From: Gammaproteobacteria bacterium UBA7376
GTDB taxonomy: Bacteria; Pseudomonadota; Gammaproteobacteria; Pseudomonadales; Azotimanducaceae
Reading direction: 5' to 3'
NCBI GenBank assembly: GCA_002470275.1
Contig: DKNY01000045.1
Location: 18,589-70,394, forward strand
Length of the DNA stretch: 51,806 nucleotides
This document shows positions 31,578-41,400 of the stretch, in pieces. A program made the position numbers and the translations under genes. The notes under the pieces were generated by a model, which did not search any database, had not been told where the DNA came from, and saw only the letters and a program-made list of their open reading frames with translations. The number at the start of each line of letters is the position of its first letter. Positions within the stretch are counted from its first letter, which is position 1.

Positions 31578-31913
31578 TTACTCGCTGTCTGAAACCGTCA
31601 CGGTGATGTGACAGCTCCGCTTAAAGATTCGATCCGCTCGTCCCTTGGCACGAGGACGAATACGCTTCATGGTCATGCCTTCGTTGACGTAAATTTCAGA
31701 AATCCGTAAATCGTCTACGTCCGCGCCTTCGTTGTGTTCTGCATTGGCGATCGCTGATTCCACTGTCTTCTTCACCAAACCCGCACCCTTGGTAGTGCTG
31801 AAGTTAAGTATGTCGAGCGCATCAGATACCTGCTTCCCCCTAACCTGGTCCGCCACAAGACGAACTTTTTGTGGAGAAATCTGAAGCCTTTTTGCTATCG
31901 CACTTACCTGCAT
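31578..31913 (-). CDS. rplV: Ribosomal protein L22
   Basis: L22 lines the peptide exit tunnel with its extended hairpin. The 111-residue protein has the [17 protein letters not shown]-terminal part and the loop [15 protein letters not shown], where macrolide-resistance changes occur in other species; nothing here looks mutated. Confidence 0.98.
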   Translation of the reverse strand: MQVSAIAKRLQISPQKVRLVADQVRGKQVSDALDILNFSTTKGAGLVKKTVESAIANAEHNEGADVDDLRISEIYVNEGMTMKRIRPRAKGRADRIFKRSCHITVTVSDSE

Positions 31914-31934
31914 AATCCCTTTCTCCTAGCTGCC

Positions 31935-32210
31935 TTAACGCTTGGCTTTCTTGTCAGCCGCGTGGCCGCGATAGGTTCGCGTTGGCGCAAATTCACCAAG
32001 CTTATGTCCGACCATGTCTTCGTTGATCACCACAGGGACATGCTGACGTCCGTTGTAGATGGCTATGGTCAGCCCTACCATCTCTGGCATGATCATCGAA
32101 CGACGTGACCAGGTCTTGATCGGTCGCCGCTCGTTATTCTCCACTGCCTTTTCCACCTTCTTGAGCAGATGGGTATCGACAAATGGGCCTTTAAATAATG
32201 ATCTTGGCAC
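31935..32210 (-). CDS. rpsS: Ribosomal protein S19
   Basis: S19 pairs with S13 in the 30S head. The start is GTG at 32210, giving [19 protein letters not shown]. The product of 91 residues ends with the universal [19 protein letters not shown] segment. It lies between rplB and rplV. Confidence 0.98.
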   Translation of the reverse strand: MPRSLFKGPFVDTHLLKKVEKAVENNERRPIKTWSRRSMIMPEMVGLTIAIYNGRQHVPVVINEDMVGHKLGEFAPTRTYRGHAADKKAKR

Positions 32211-32224
32211 TTACCGTTCTCCGT

Positions 32225-33052
32225 CTATCGCTTGCCACGGCGGCGAACAATCAGGTTGTCCGTCCGCTTGTTTTTACGTGTCTTGTACCCCTTGGTTGGC
32301 ATGCCCCAGGGTGATACCGGATGACGGCCACCAGAAGTTTTACCTTCTCCACCACCATGCGGGTGATCCACTGGATTCATCGCCACACCACGAACTGTTG
32401 GTCGGACACCTCTCCAGCGTTTGGCGCCAGCCTTCCCGAGGGACCGCAGGCTGTGCTCTGAGTTTCCAACCTCGCCAAGCGTTGCCCGGCACTCACTGAG
32501 TACTCGGCGCATTTCGCCAGAGCGCATACGGAGCGTCGCATGGGAACCTTCTCTCGCTACTAGCTGGCAGGAGCCGCCTGCACTGCGCACCATCTGGGCA
32601 CCCTTGCCGGGCTTTAGTTCAACACAATGAATCACGCTACCTACCGGTATATTTCGCAGTGCCATGGCGTTGCCGGCTCGAATAGGTGCAGAGGCACCGC
32701 TCATCAGTGCGTCCCCGGGCGCTACGCCCTTGGGCGCGATAATGTACCGCCGCTCCCCATCCGCGTACTTAAGCAGGGCGATGTTAGCGGTTCGATTTGG
32801 ATCGTATTCCAGACGCTCTACCGTTGCTGGTATGCCATCTTTGCTGCGTTTCCAGTCAAGGATTCGATAATGCTGCTTGTGGCCGCCACCGCGGTGCCGC
32901 GTCGTTATGCGCCCCGCATTGTTGCGTCCGCCGGTCTTTGATTGCTGGCTCAGCAGGGGCTTGTAGGGGGCACCCTTATGCAGCGTTGAGTCAACGACCT
33001 TTACAACGAAGCGTCGACCTGCCGATGTCGGTTTTGATTTTACAACAGCCAT
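32225..33052 (-). CDS. rplB: Ribosomal protein L2
   Basis: L2 is needed for subunit association and peptidyl transfer. The 275-residue protein has an OB-like and an SH3-like domain and the conserved [19 protein letters not shown] loop near residue 225, containing the histidine implicated in activity. It lies four bases after rplW. Confidence 0.98.
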   Translation of the reverse strand: MAVVKSKPTSAGRRFVVKVVDSTLHKGAPYKPLLSQQSKTGGRNNAGRITTRHRGGGHKQHYRILDWKRSKDGIPATVERLEYDPNRTANIALLKYADGERRYIIAPKGVAPGDALMSGASAPIRAGNAMALRNIPVGSVIHCVELKPGKGAQMVRSAGGSCQLVAREGSHATLRMRSGEMRRVLSECRATLGEVGNSEHSLRSLGKAGAKRWRGVRPTVRGVAMNPVDHPHGGGEGKTSGGRHPVSPWGMPTKGYKTRKNKRTDNLIVRRRGKR

Positions 33053-33056
33053 GGTC

Positions 33057-33359
33057 CTACCCTTGCTCCGCCATCATGTAATCGATTTCTTGCCCTTCGG
33101 TCACGGTGACGTAGGCCTTTTTCCAGTTTTTCTTGCGTGACTGCCCTCGTGCCGTGCGCTTCACCTTGCCCTTCACGTTTGCCGTGGTGACCTTGGTAAC
33201 GGAGACTTTGAAGATAGACTCGACGGCCTCTCGTATTTCAGCCTTGGTCGCATCCGTAGCTACTTTAAAAGCGTACTGATTGGCAAGATCGCCTAAGATC
33301 GAGACCTTTTCGGAGATATGCGGCTCGCGCAAAACGGTAAACATTCGCTCTTGGTTCAT
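33057..33359 (-). CDS. rplW: Ribosomal protein L23
   Basis: L23 is the docking point for trigger factor and SRP at the tunnel exit. The 100-residue protein has the REPHISEKV start and the [21 protein letters not shown] loop that reaches into the tunnel (split by usual variation). It overlaps the rplD stop as ATGA. Confidence 0.98.
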   Translation of the reverse strand: MNQERMFTVLREPHISEKVSILGDLANQYAFKVATDATKAEIREAVESIFKVSVTKVTTANVKGKVKRTARGQSRKKNWKKAYVTVTEGQEIDYMMAEQG

Positions 33360-33961
33360 GCCAACACTCCTTCGAGTTTTTTAAGTGCCGGCACGGTGAT
33401 GAGCACCTTGTCATGGCTGATCAGGCTTACGGGATCAAGCCCTTCTACGTCCCTGACATCTAGCGCCTTTACATTGCGCGAGGCCAGGTGCAGGTTCTGA
33501 TCGACCTCCTCTGACACAATGAGCGCACTGCTGATATCCAGCGCCTTCAATTGCCTCAGCAGGTCCTTTGTCTTCGGCGAATCCACCTCGAACGACTCCA
33601 CGGCGATCAGGCGTTCTTGCCGAATCAATTCGGACACGATGCAGCGCAACGCACCACGGTACATCTTGCGGTTGACCTTGGTGGAGTGATCCTGGGGTTG
33701 GGCCGCAAAGGTAACGCCACCCGTTCGCCATATGGGCGAGCGCGTGGTTCCCGCTCGAGCGCGCCCGGTGCCTTTTTGACGCCAAGGCTTCTTGCCGCCA
33801 CCGCTCACGGCGGAGCGATTCTTGTGAGCACGAGAACCCTGGCGAGCCCCTGCCATATAGGCTACGACAACTTGGTGCACCAGCGCTTCATTGTACTCTC
33901 TGCTGAATGCGGTATCGGCGACCTCTACGCTGCCGCCATCTACTGCGAGACTAAGATTCAT
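33356..33961 (-). CDS. rplD: Ribosomal protein L4
   Basis: L4 lines the tunnel constriction and, in E. coli, represses its own operon by attenuation and translational block in the leader before rpsJ. The 201-residue protein, the same length as E. coli L4, has the [20 protein letters not shown] loop (about 44-63). The frame is open to 34018, but ATG 33961 overlaps the rplC stop as ATGA and fits the family. Its regulatory target here may be the structure between rpsJ and rplC. Confidence 0.98.
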   Translation of the reverse strand: MNLSLAVDGGSVEVADTAFSREYNEALVHQVVVAYMAGARQGSRAHKNRSAVSGGGKKPWRQKGTGRARAGTTRSPIWRTGGVTFAAQPQDHSTKVNRKMYRGALRCIVSELIRQERLIAVESFEVDSPKTKDLLRQLKALDISSALIVSEEVDQNLHLASRNVKALDVRDVEGLDPVSLISHDKVLITVPALKKLEGVLA

Positions 33962-34623
33962 TCGGCTTCTCCTGCCGCTTTCGTTCCGGCCCGTGCCTTC
34001 ACCGCGGGACGAATACAAACATCGCTACCCGGGGCTCCCGGTACGGCACCCTTTATTAGAATGAGGTGACGCTCTTCATCGACACGAACGATCTCTAGGT
34101 TTTGGGTCGTTACGCGCGCATTTCCCATATGGCCGGACATCTTCTTGCCCTTAAATACACGGCCAGGTGTTTGACATTGGCCGATGGAGCCAGGCGCACG
34201 GTGGGAGATCGAGTTACCGTGGGTATTGTCCTGCCCTCGGAAGTTCCAACGCTTGATGGTGCCGGCGTAGCCCTTACCCTTAGAAGTTCCCTGAACGTCC
34301 ACCGACTGTCCTACGGCGAACTGAGAGACGGTCAATTCGCCCCCAACGCTAAGCTCGGCCACTTCTTGGGAGCGGAATTCCCAGAGCCCGCGCCCGGTAC
34401 CCGCACTGGCCTTCGCAAAATGGCCTGCCATCGGTCGGTTGACGCGGCTGCGTCGTCGCTCACCGGTGGTCACCTGCACTGCCGAGTATCCGTCGACATC
34501 GTCGCTTTTGATCTGCGTGATGCGATTAGGCTCAGCTTCGATCACGGTTACGGGCACTGATACACCATCTTCATTGAAGATCCGCGTCATTCCGCTCTTT
34601 TTTCCTACCAATCCGATTGCCAT
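33958..34623 (-). CDS. rplC: Ribosomal protein L3
   Basis: L3 is an early 50S assembly protein reaching toward the peptidyl-transferase centre. The 221-residue protein has the [13 protein letters not shown] start and the [20 protein letters not shown] loop with the glutamine methylated by PrmB in E. coli. Residues after about 208 are a short Ala/Gly/Lys tail. It follows rpsJ only after a 172-base structured spacer, unlike the short gap in E. coli. Confidence 0.97.
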   Translation of the reverse strand: MAIGLVGKKSGMTRIFNEDGVSVPVTVIEAEPNRITQIKSDDVDGYSAVQVTTGERRRSRVNRPMAGHFAKASAGTGRGLWEFRSQEVAELSVGGELTVSQFAVGQSVDVQGTSKGKGYAGTIKRWNFRGQDNTHGNSISHRAPGSIGQCQTPGRVFKGKKMSGHMGNARVTTQNLEIVRVDEERHLILIKGAVPGAPGSDVCIRPAVKARAGTKAAGEAE

Positions 34624-34666
34624 TGGTCTTTCCGCCTTGCTACCGCCGTCCTAATCTTCAACGTGC

Positions 34667-34707
34667 AAAACCCCGGCCCTCTGCCCTGTTTGGGGAGAGG
34701 GTCGAGG
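34667..34707 (-). terminator. Putative attenuator between rpsJ and rplC
   Basis: In the transcript CCUC, GA, CCCUCU, CCC, a six-base loop, GGG, bulged C, AGAGGG, CC and GGGG form a long GC-rich stem with one internal loop. UUUU (34667-34670) follows at once. This is the pattern of an intrinsic terminator with a short U-tract, 44 bases before rplC. Further upstream in the same spacer lie GGTCCC/GGGACC and TGACCT/AGGTCA hairpins. Readthrough must occur, because the essential genes after it have no other obvious promoter. Confidence 0.5.
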
Positions 34708-34795
34708 CTCGGCTCGCGCCCATCGTCGGTCCCCTATCGGGACCCTTTGGTATGACCTATGAGGTCAGTCGCCGCTACTGCGTTACACGACGGAC

Positions 34796-35107
34796 CTAGT
34801 TCAAACTAATTTGTACTTCTACCCCGGCGGCCAGATCGAGCTTCATCAGCGCATCCACCGTCTTTTCCGTGGGTTCTACAATATCCAGGAGTCTTTTATG
34901 GGTTCGAATCTCGTATTGATCACGCGCATCTTTGTTAACGTGCGGGGAGATGAGCACCGTGTAGCGCTCCTTTCGTGTTGGCAGCGGGATAGGCCCTCTG
35001 ACCTGAGCACCCGTACGCTTTGCTGTATCTACGATTTCCTGCGTCGACACATCAATTAAGCGATGATCAAACGCTTTCAAACGAATACGAATGCGCTGGT
35101 TCTGCAC
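34796..35107 (-). CDS. rpsJ: Ribosomal protein S10 (NusE)
   Basis: S10 is a 30S-head protein and, as NusE, pairs with NusB on boxA RNA in transcription antitermination and links NusG to the ribosome. The 103-residue protein is nearly identical to E. coli S10 ([15 protein letters not shown] start, [37 protein letters not shown] end). The start is GTG at 35107 with GGAG seven bases upstream. It has its own promoter and a leader containing a perfect boxA, and is followed by an attenuator-like stem before rplC. Confidence 0.98.
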   Translation of the reverse strand: MQNQRIRIRLKAFDHRLIDVSTQEIVDTAKRTGAQVRGPIPLPTRKERYTVLISPHVNKDARDQYEIRTHKRLLDIVEPTEKTVDALMKLDLAAGVEVQISLN

Positions 35108-35152
35108 TGACTATCTCCAACCCAATTTAATGACGCTCGCCTCTGCCATTTG

Positions 35153-35170
35153 CTAGCAAAGCTTGAGCAT
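35153..35170 (-). other. Possible five-codon leader ORF before rpsJ
   Basis: Directly after boxA the transcript reads GGAGGAAATG and then codes Met-Leu-Lys-Leu-Cys-stop. The Shine-Dalgarno-like GGAGG is only two bases from the ATG, too close for efficient initiation. The ORF ends about 45 bases before the rpsJ start. It may be accidental. Confidence 0.2.
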
Positions 35171-35177
35171 TTCCTCC

Positions 35178-35189
35178 TGTTAAAGAGCA
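35178..35189 (-). promoter_or_regulatory. boxA antitermination element in rpsJ leader
   Basis: The minus strand reads TGCTCTTTAACA, all 12 bases identical to the core boxA of E. coli rRNA leaders, which binds the NusB-NusE (S10) heterodimer. It lies about 70 bases upstream of the rpsJ/nusE start, downstream of a promoter and a hairpin, the same order as boxB-boxA in rrn leaders. GGAGG follows directly. Confidence 0.8.
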
Positions 35190-35208
35190 CCCTAACAACC
35201 AGGGTTCT

Positions 35209-35238
35209 GCCAAGGGTTTCCTCAATCCTCCCCTTGGC
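35209..35238 (-). promoter_or_regulatory. Leader hairpin upstream of boxA
   Basis: GCCAAGGG and CCCTTGGC form a perfect 8-bp stem around a 14-base purine-rich loop, starting close to the predicted transcription start. No U-run follows, so it is a leader structure rather than a fusA terminator. Its place before boxA recalls boxB in rrn leaders. Confidence 0.55.
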
Positions 35239-35247
35239 GGGGAGCGA

Positions 35248-35276
35248 ACTATACAGAGTCATTTGCCCAGTCGCAA
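35248..35276 (-). promoter_or_regulatory. Putative rpsJ promoter with GC-rich discriminator
   Basis: TTGCGA (35271-35276) and TATAGT (35248-35253) are separated by exactly 17 bases on the minus strand, just after the fusA stop. The bases after the -10 (TCGCTCCCCGCC) form a GC-rich discriminator, typical of promoters under stringent control. Transcription would start near 35241. Confidence 0.65.
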
Positions 35277-35284
35277 CAATTGCC

Positions 35285-37384
35285 TTAACGGCGCGTCCCC
35301 ATACGCTGCATCACGGCGTCTGGCACATCTGCATACTTTAGAAACTCCATGGTGTAAGTCGCTCTGCCTTGGGTGCTGCTCCGCAGGTCGGTGGAATAAC
35401 CAAACATCTCCGACAGCGCCACCTCGGCTTTAACAACCTTGCCACCAGAACGATCTTCCATGCCAATGATGATGCCCCGCCGACGATTAAGGTCGCCGAC
35501 CACATCCCCCATATAGTCCTCCGGGGTAACCACTTCTACTGCCATAACCGGCTCCAACAGCACCGGGTTGGCATTTAGCGCTGCTTCTCGAAGCGCCATC
35601 CCTGCCGCGATCTTAAAGGCCATCTCCGACGAGTCTTCCTCATCAAAGGATCCATCTACCAAACTTGCGCGAATACCCATCATTCGGTGCCCGGCGAGAA
35701 CGCCATTTCGCATCTGATCTTGGATGCCTTGATCCACGCTTGGAATGAACTCGCTGGGAATTACGCCACCACTGATTTGATCAATAAACTCATAGCCATA
35801 ATTGCCGTCTTCGTCTTTGAGTGGCTCAACCTTGAGTCGAACATGTCCATATTGTCCGCGGCCGCCAGATTGACGAATAAATTTTCCCTCTTGCTCCTTC
35901 GCCTCGCGGATGGTCTCTCTATAGGACACCTGAGGTTTTCCAATATTTGCCACAACGCCAAACTCTCGGCTCATTCGGTCAACGATGATCTCGAGATGCA
36001 GCTCGCCCATGCCCGAGATAATCGTCTGTCCCGTTTCTTTGTCTGTTTCTACCCGGAAGGACGGGTCTTCTTGAGCTAGCTTTGCTAACGCCTGAGTGAG
36101 CTTGTCCTGGTCGGCTACCGACTTTGGCTCCACGGCGACGGCGATAACCGGCTCGGGGAATTCCATTCGCTCTAGCGTTATCGCCTCCTGCTTTGCGCAA
36201 AGGGTCTCCCCCGTTGTCACATCCTTGAGTCCAATCGCCGCAGCGATATCACCGGCCCGGACTTCCTCAATTTCATTGCGATTATTGGAGTGCATCTGCA
36301 CCATCCGACCGATTCGTTCACGCTTGCCCTTGATCGGGTTAAATACTTGATCGCCGGTGCGCAGCACGCCCGAATAGACGCGAAAAAAAGTTAGGGTCCC
36401 AACAAAGGAGTCCGTTGCGATTTTGAAGGCCAAGGCGGCGAAGGGGGCATCATCCCGAGAGGGGCGATCTGCCTTGCTTCCATTAGGCAGCTCTCCCTCT
36501 ATGGCTGGCACCTCCGTTGGTGCAGGCAAGAAGTCGATTACCGCGTCTAGCATGGACTGAACGCCTTTATTCTTAAAAGCCGATCCACAAGTCGCAATGA
36601 CAATCTCATTGGCGAGTGAGCGCAGCCTGAGCCCTTCCTGAATCTCCGTTGGACTAAGCTCGCCGGTCTCTAAATACCGCTCCATTAGATCGTCGTTTGC
36701 CTCAGCAGCGGCCTCAACCATTTGCTCTCGCCAATGCGCTGCCTCTTCTGCAAAGGCCTCAGGAACGGGATCGCTTTCAAAAGACAAACCCTGATCTGTA
36801 GCATCCCAACGAATCGCCCTCATGCCGATAAGGTCAATCACGCCCTGAAAGCTTTCTTCCTGCCCCATGGGTAGCTGGATTGTGACCGGGGTAGCCCCCA
36901 GGCGCTCCTTGATTTGGGATAAAACGCCTTGAAAATCTGCACCCTGCCGGTCCATCTTATTGACGAAGACAATTCTAGGCACCTGATACTTGTCGGCCTG
37001 TCGCCAAACGGTCTCTGACTGCGGCTCCACTCCAGAGGTGGCGCAAAAAACCACCACTGCGCCATCAAGCACCCGCAAACTGCGCTCCACCTCGATGGTG
37101 AAATCTACGTGCCCGGGGGTATCTATGATGTTAATGCGATGTTCGTCGAACTGTTGCCGCATCCCGCGCCAAAAGCACGTGGTGGCGGCCGAGGTGATGG
37201 TGATGCCGCGCTCTTGCTCTTGTGCCATCCAGTCCATGACGGCCGCGCCGTCATGGACCTCTCCCATCTTATGCGAAAGGCCGGTGTAGAACAGAACGCG
37301 CTCGGTGGTCGTCGTCTTGCCCGCATCGACATGGGCCACAATGCCAATATTCCGATATCGATCTATTGGCGTGCTGCGGGACAT
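35285..37384 (-). CDS. fusA: Elongation factor G
   Basis: EF-G is the GTPase that drives ribosomal translocation and, with RRF, recycling. The 699-residue protein has the P-loop [13 protein letters not shown] (about 17-29), switch region [14 protein letters not shown] (about 88-92), NKMD, then domains II-V, with the domain IV region around [17 protein letters not shown]. It follows rpsG after 32 bases. In many relatives tufA follows, but here rpsJ with its own promoter comes next. Confidence 0.98.
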   Translation of the reverse strand: MSRSTPIDRYRNIGIVAHVDAGKTTTTERVLFYTGLSHKMGEVHDGAAVMDWMAQEQERGITITSAATTCFWRGMRQQFDEHRINIIDTPGHVDFTIEVERSLRVLDGAVVVFCATSGVEPQSETVWRQADKYQVPRIVFVNKMDRQGADFQGVLSQIKERLGATPVTIQLPMGQEESFQGVIDLIGMRAIRWDATDQGLSFESDPVPEAFAEEAAHWREQMVEAAAEANDDLMERYLETGELSPTEIQEGLRLRSLANEIVIATCGSAFKNKGVQSMLDAVIDFLPAPTEVPAIEGELPNGSKADRPSRDDAPFAALAFKIATDSFVGTLTFFRVYSGVLRTGDQVFNPIKGKRERIGRMVQMHSNNRNEIEEVRAGDIAAAIGLKDVTTGETLCAKQEAITLERMEFPEPVIAVAVEPKSVADQDKLTQALAKLAQEDPSFRVETDKETGQTIISGMGELHLEIIVDRMSREFGVVANIGKPQVSYRETIREAKEQEGKFIRQSGGRGQYGHVRLKVEPLKDEDGNYGYEFIDQISGGVIPSEFIPSVDQGIQDQMRNGVLAGHRMMGIRASLVDGSFDEEDSSEMAFKIAAGMALREAALNANPVLLEPVMAVEVVTPEDYMGDVVGDLNRRRGIIIGMEDRSGGKVVKAEVALSEMFGYSTDLRSSTQGRATYTMEFLKYADVPDAVMQRMGTRR

Positions 37385-37416
37385 GCTGATCAGCCTAGGG
37401 TTACTGGGTTGAGTGT

Positions 37417-37887
37417 CTAGTACCGGTAGTGCGCGAAGGCTTTGTTTGCATCGGCCATACGGTGCGTATCCTCACGCTTCTTAACGGCGCTACCGCGGCC
37501 GTCAGAAGCATCCATCAACTCACCCGCTAATCGCGCTGCCATGGATTTTTCGCTTCGGACGCGAGCACTGTCCACCAGCCAGCGCATGGCTAGGGCGTTG
37601 CGCCGGGATGGCCGCACTTCCACGGGGACCTGATAAGTTGCGCCACCCACTCGACGTGATTTGACTTCTACCATAGGCGCAATGGCGTCTAGGGCTTTCT
37701 CAAAAACTTCGATTGGATCGGCACCGTCTCGCTCCTGAACGCGGTCTAGCGCCCCGTACACGATGCGCTCGGCTACCGCTTTCTTACCACTCACCATGAC
37801 ATGATTAATGAACTTGGCGAGGACCTGATTATTGAACTTAGGGTCGGGAAGTACTTCCCGTTTTGCGACAACGCGACGTCTTGGCAT
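37417..37887 (-). CDS. rpsG: Ribosomal protein S7
   Basis: S7 nucleates the 30S head and, in E. coli, represses the str operon by binding the rpsL-rpsG intercistronic RNA. The 156-residue protein starts [16 protein letters not shown], has the [21 protein letters not shown] arm, and ends KAFAHYRY. A hairpin in the spacer before it may be the S7 target. Confidence 0.98.
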   Translation of the reverse strand: MPRRRVVAKREVLPDPKFNNQVLAKFINHVMVSGKKAVAERIVYGALDRVQERDGADPIEVFEKALDAIAPMVEVKSRRVGGATYQVPVEVRPSRRNALAMRWLVDSARVRSEKSMAARLAGELMDASDGRGSAVKKREDTHRMADANKAFAHYRY

Positions 37888-37910
37888 GTTTTCTCCTTGC
37901 TTCAGGTCTT

Positions 37911-37930
37911 CCCCTCATCCAACAGAGGGG
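37911..37930 (-). promoter_or_regulatory. Hairpin in rpsL-rpsG spacer, candidate S7 site
   Basis: CCCCTC and GAGGGG form a 6-bp stem with an 8-base loop, about 25 bases before the rpsG start, in the 73-base gap where S7 autoregulates the str operon in E. coli. The match to the E. coli site is by position, not by sequence comparison. Confidence 0.4.
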
Positions 37931-37960
37931 CCTTACTGAGAACGGGTTTACTGGTTTTCT

Positions 37961-38332
37961 TTACTTCGGCCGCTTGGCACCGTACTTGGAGCGACCCTGT
38001 CGGCGATCTGCAACACCTGAGGTGTCCAGGGAGCCACGAATTGTGTGATAGCGAACGCCAGGGAGGTCTTTGACCCTACCGCCCCTGATCAGGACAACCG
38101 AGTGTTCCTGCAGGTTGTGGCCTTCTCCGCCAATGTAGGAGGTCACTTCGTAACCACTGGTCAAGCGCACGCGGCATACCTTTCTCAAAGCGGAATTAGG
38201 CTTCTTAGGAGTGGTGGTATAAACCCGGGTGCATACTCCACGACGCTGCGGACACGCCTGAAGTGCGGGCACTAGGTTTTTTACAACTTTCCGCTTACGC
38301 GGCTTTCTCACTAGCTGGCTAATTGTTGCCAT
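37961..38332 (-). CDS. rpsL: Ribosomal protein S12
   Basis: S12 monitors decoding in the 30S A site. The 123-residue protein carries the wild-type streptomycin-sensitive segments [11 protein letters not shown] (Lys43) and [13 protein letters not shown] (Lys88 region). It starts the str group and has its own promoter in the rpoC-rpsL gap. Confidence 0.98.
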   Translation of the reverse strand: MATISQLVRKPRKRKVVKNLVPALQACPQRRGVCTRVYTTTPKKPNSALRKVCRVRLTSGYEVTSYIGGEGHNLQEHSVVLIRGGRVKDLPGVRYHTIRGSLDTSGVADRRQGRSKYGAKRPK

Positions 38333-38363
38333 ATCTCTCTACTTTCTCCTGTTTTTGCCGCTC

Positions 38364-38382
38364 TCTCAGCACTGGGCTGAGA
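38364..38382 (-). promoter_or_regulatory. Hairpin in rpsL leader
   Basis: TCTCAGC and GCTGAGA form a perfect 7-bp stem with a 5-base loop, downstream of the putative rpsL promoter and about 32 bases before the start codon. No U-run follows. Confidence 0.4.
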
Positions 38383-38410
38383 TGTCGGTCTCCGCTGGCG
38401 AAGGGCGGGC

Positions 38411-38439
38411 ATTCTAATCATCACCCGCTCGTTTCACAA
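38411..38439 (-). promoter_or_regulatory. Putative str-operon promoter upstream of rpsL
   Basis: TTGTGA (38434-38439), 17 bases, then TAGAAT (38411-38416, 5/6), followed by a GC-rich discriminator GCCCGCCC. The position, 27 bases after the rpoC stop and about 70 bases before rpsL, matches an independent str promoter. Confidence 0.6.
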
Positions 38440-38465
38440 GCCTCTTTACCCTCGCCCTTGGCAGC

Positions 38466-41400
38466 CTACTCCGAGTCTTGCGCTGACAGCGCCTCACTAA
38501 GCGCCTGCTCGATCTCGTCTGCCGTCACGCTTTCACGACCGCCTTCGAGGTCAATCTCTTTCTGACGACGCCTATCCGCATGGTAGGTAAGCCCGGTACC
38601 CGCTGGAATCAATCGTCCAACCACGACGTTTTCTTTCAGACCGCGCAGGAAGTCCTGCTTTCCGGTTACCGCTGCTTCGGTCAGAACTCGAGTCGTCTCC
38701 TGGAAAGAGGCCGCCGAGATGAACGACTCTGTTGCAAGTGATGCCTTGGTAATACCCAGCAACAGCCGTTCAAACTCTGCCGGTGCCTTGCCTTCGGCAA
38801 CGAGTGCTGCGTTAGCTTCGCGTACGCTCGTATATTCGATCTGCTCGCCACGGATGTATTCTGAGTCTCCCGAGTGCGTGACTTCCACCTTGCGCAACAT
38901 CTGACGAACAATCACTTCGATGTGCTTGTCGTTAATGGTCACGCCCTGGAGTCGGTACACTTCTTGAATCTCGTTCACAATGTACTTCGCCAGTTCCTCA
39001 ACGCCCTTCAATCGAAGGATATCGTGCGCGCTGAAGGGACCATCACAAACCGTTTCACCGCGTTCTACCTGCTCTCCTTCAAACACGCCGATGGTGCGCC
39101 ACTTGTGAATCAGCGTTTCCACCGGATCGCCTCCAGGAGGCGTCACCACCAGACGGCGCTTGCCCTTGGTCTCCTTTCCGAAGGATACGGTTCCCGTGGC
39201 CTCTGCGAGAATCGCAGGTTCCTTAGGTTTACGAGCCTCGAATAGGTCAGCAACCCGGGGCAGACCACCGGTGATGTCACGCGTTTTCGATCCTTCCTGG
39301 GGAATTCTCGCGATGATATCTCCGATACCGATCTTGGACCCATCCTCCATATTGAGAATGGCGTCGCTAGGCATGAAGTAATTTGCGGGTACCTCACTTC
39401 CGGGCAGCATGACTGCACCACCCTTGGTATCGACCAGACGAACGGCTGGACGAAGATCCTTGGCGGCACTGGGCCGGTCCTTGGGATCAAGCACCGTGAT
39501 ATTGGTGAGACCCGTTAGTTCATCTGTCTGACGGTTCGTGGAGAGGCCTTCTTCCATTTCTTGGAACTGAGCCACCCCGGAGACCTCCGCCACGATGGGG
39601 TGTGTATGCGGGTCCCACTGAGCAATAACTTGTCCTGGATCCACCTGATCGTCTTCCGCAACGGAGATCACCGCGCCGTAGGGCAGCTTGTAACGCTCCC
39701 TTTCACGACCGTGCTCGTCTGCCACGGCGATGGCACCGGAACGCGATACCGCAACCAATTCACCTGATTCTCTGGATACCGTTTTCAGGTTATGCAGGCG
39801 TATCGTTCCGCCGTGCTTGACCTGAATGTTATCAACGGCCGTCGCCCTGGAGGCGGCGCCGCCGATGTGGAACGTACGCATAGTCAACTGAGTGCCGGGT
39901 TCCCCAATGGACTGGGCGGCGATCACGCCTACCGCCTCTCCAACGTTAACCAAGTGCCCACGAGCCAAGTCGCGACCGTAACAGGCGCGGCAGACGCCGT
40001 GGGGCGTTTCGCAGGTAATGGCGGAGCGCACTATCATTTCATCGACGCCCATTTCGTCCAGTCGATCTACCAGCGCTTCATCAATCAGCACGCCACGTTC
40101 AATCAATAGGGTCTTACCATCCGCCGCAAAGATGTCATCGGCAACGGTACGACCCAGTACTCGCGCACCAATAGGCTCCACTACATCGCCGCCTTCGATA
40201 ATGGCTGCGGTATGCAGACCCGCTCGAGTGCCGCAATCGTCTTCGGTTATCACAACATCCTGAGCCACATCCACCAAGCGCCGGGTCAGATATCCCGAGT
40301 TAGCCGTCTTGAGCGCCGTATCGGCTAGACCCTTCCGTGCTCCGTGGGTAGAAATAAAGTATTCGTTTACCGTTAACCCTTCGCGGAAGTTCGCGGTGAT
40401 CGCATTTTCGATAATGCTGCCATCAGGGCGGGTCATCAGACCCCGCATCCCTGCCAGCTGTCGAATCTGGGCTGGTGAGCCCCGAGCGCCTGAATCAGCG
40501 TAGATATAGACCGAGTTAAAGGACGATTGTTCTTCCTCCTCACCCTCTCGGTTGATCACACTTTCTTTCGAGATACCGTCCATCATCGATCGCGCCACCA
40601 GATCATTGGCTCGCGACCAAATATCTACCACCTTGTTGTATTTCTCGCCCTGGGTAACCAAGCCCGAAGCATACTGCGACTCAATCTCCGCAACTTCGTC
40701 TTCCGCTTCGCCAATGATCCTGCTCTTGGCGTCTGGGATTACAAAATCCTCCACACCGATAGAGGCGCCTGACGCAGTGGAGTGTGCAAAGCCCGCGTAC
40801 ATCAATTGGTCGGCAAAGACGACAGTCTCTTTAAGGCCGCATCGCCGATAGCAATCATTAATAAGGTTAGAAATCGACTTCTTGTCCATAACCTTGTTAA
40901 CCATGCTAAAGGGCAAGGTATTGGGCACGATGCCGTAGAGCAAGGTTCGACCCACGGTAGTGTCGTACAACGTGGTTTTAGCATGCATTTCACCATGCTC
41001 GTCCACTTCCTGCTCCTGAATACGAACCTTCACCTTGGCGTGCAGGTCTACCTGCCGAGAGTGATACGCACGGTGCGCTTCGTCGCCGTTGGCGAATACA
41101 AGGCCCTCCCCTCGCGCATTGACGTTTTCTCGAGTCATGTAGTAGATGCCCAATACAACGTCCTGGGACGGCACGATAATAGGCTCTCCGCTTGCCGGCG
41201 ACAGAATGTTGTTTGTCGACATCATCAAGGCTCGGCTTTCTAACTGAGCCTCAAGGGTCAGCGGCACGTGTACCGCCATCTGGTCGCCATCGAAATCTGC
41301 GTTGTAGGCACTGCAGACTAGGGGGTGCAGCTGAATTGCCTTACCTTCAATGAGCACAGGTTCGAACGCCTGGATGCCAAGGCGGTGCAGAGTGGGTGCT

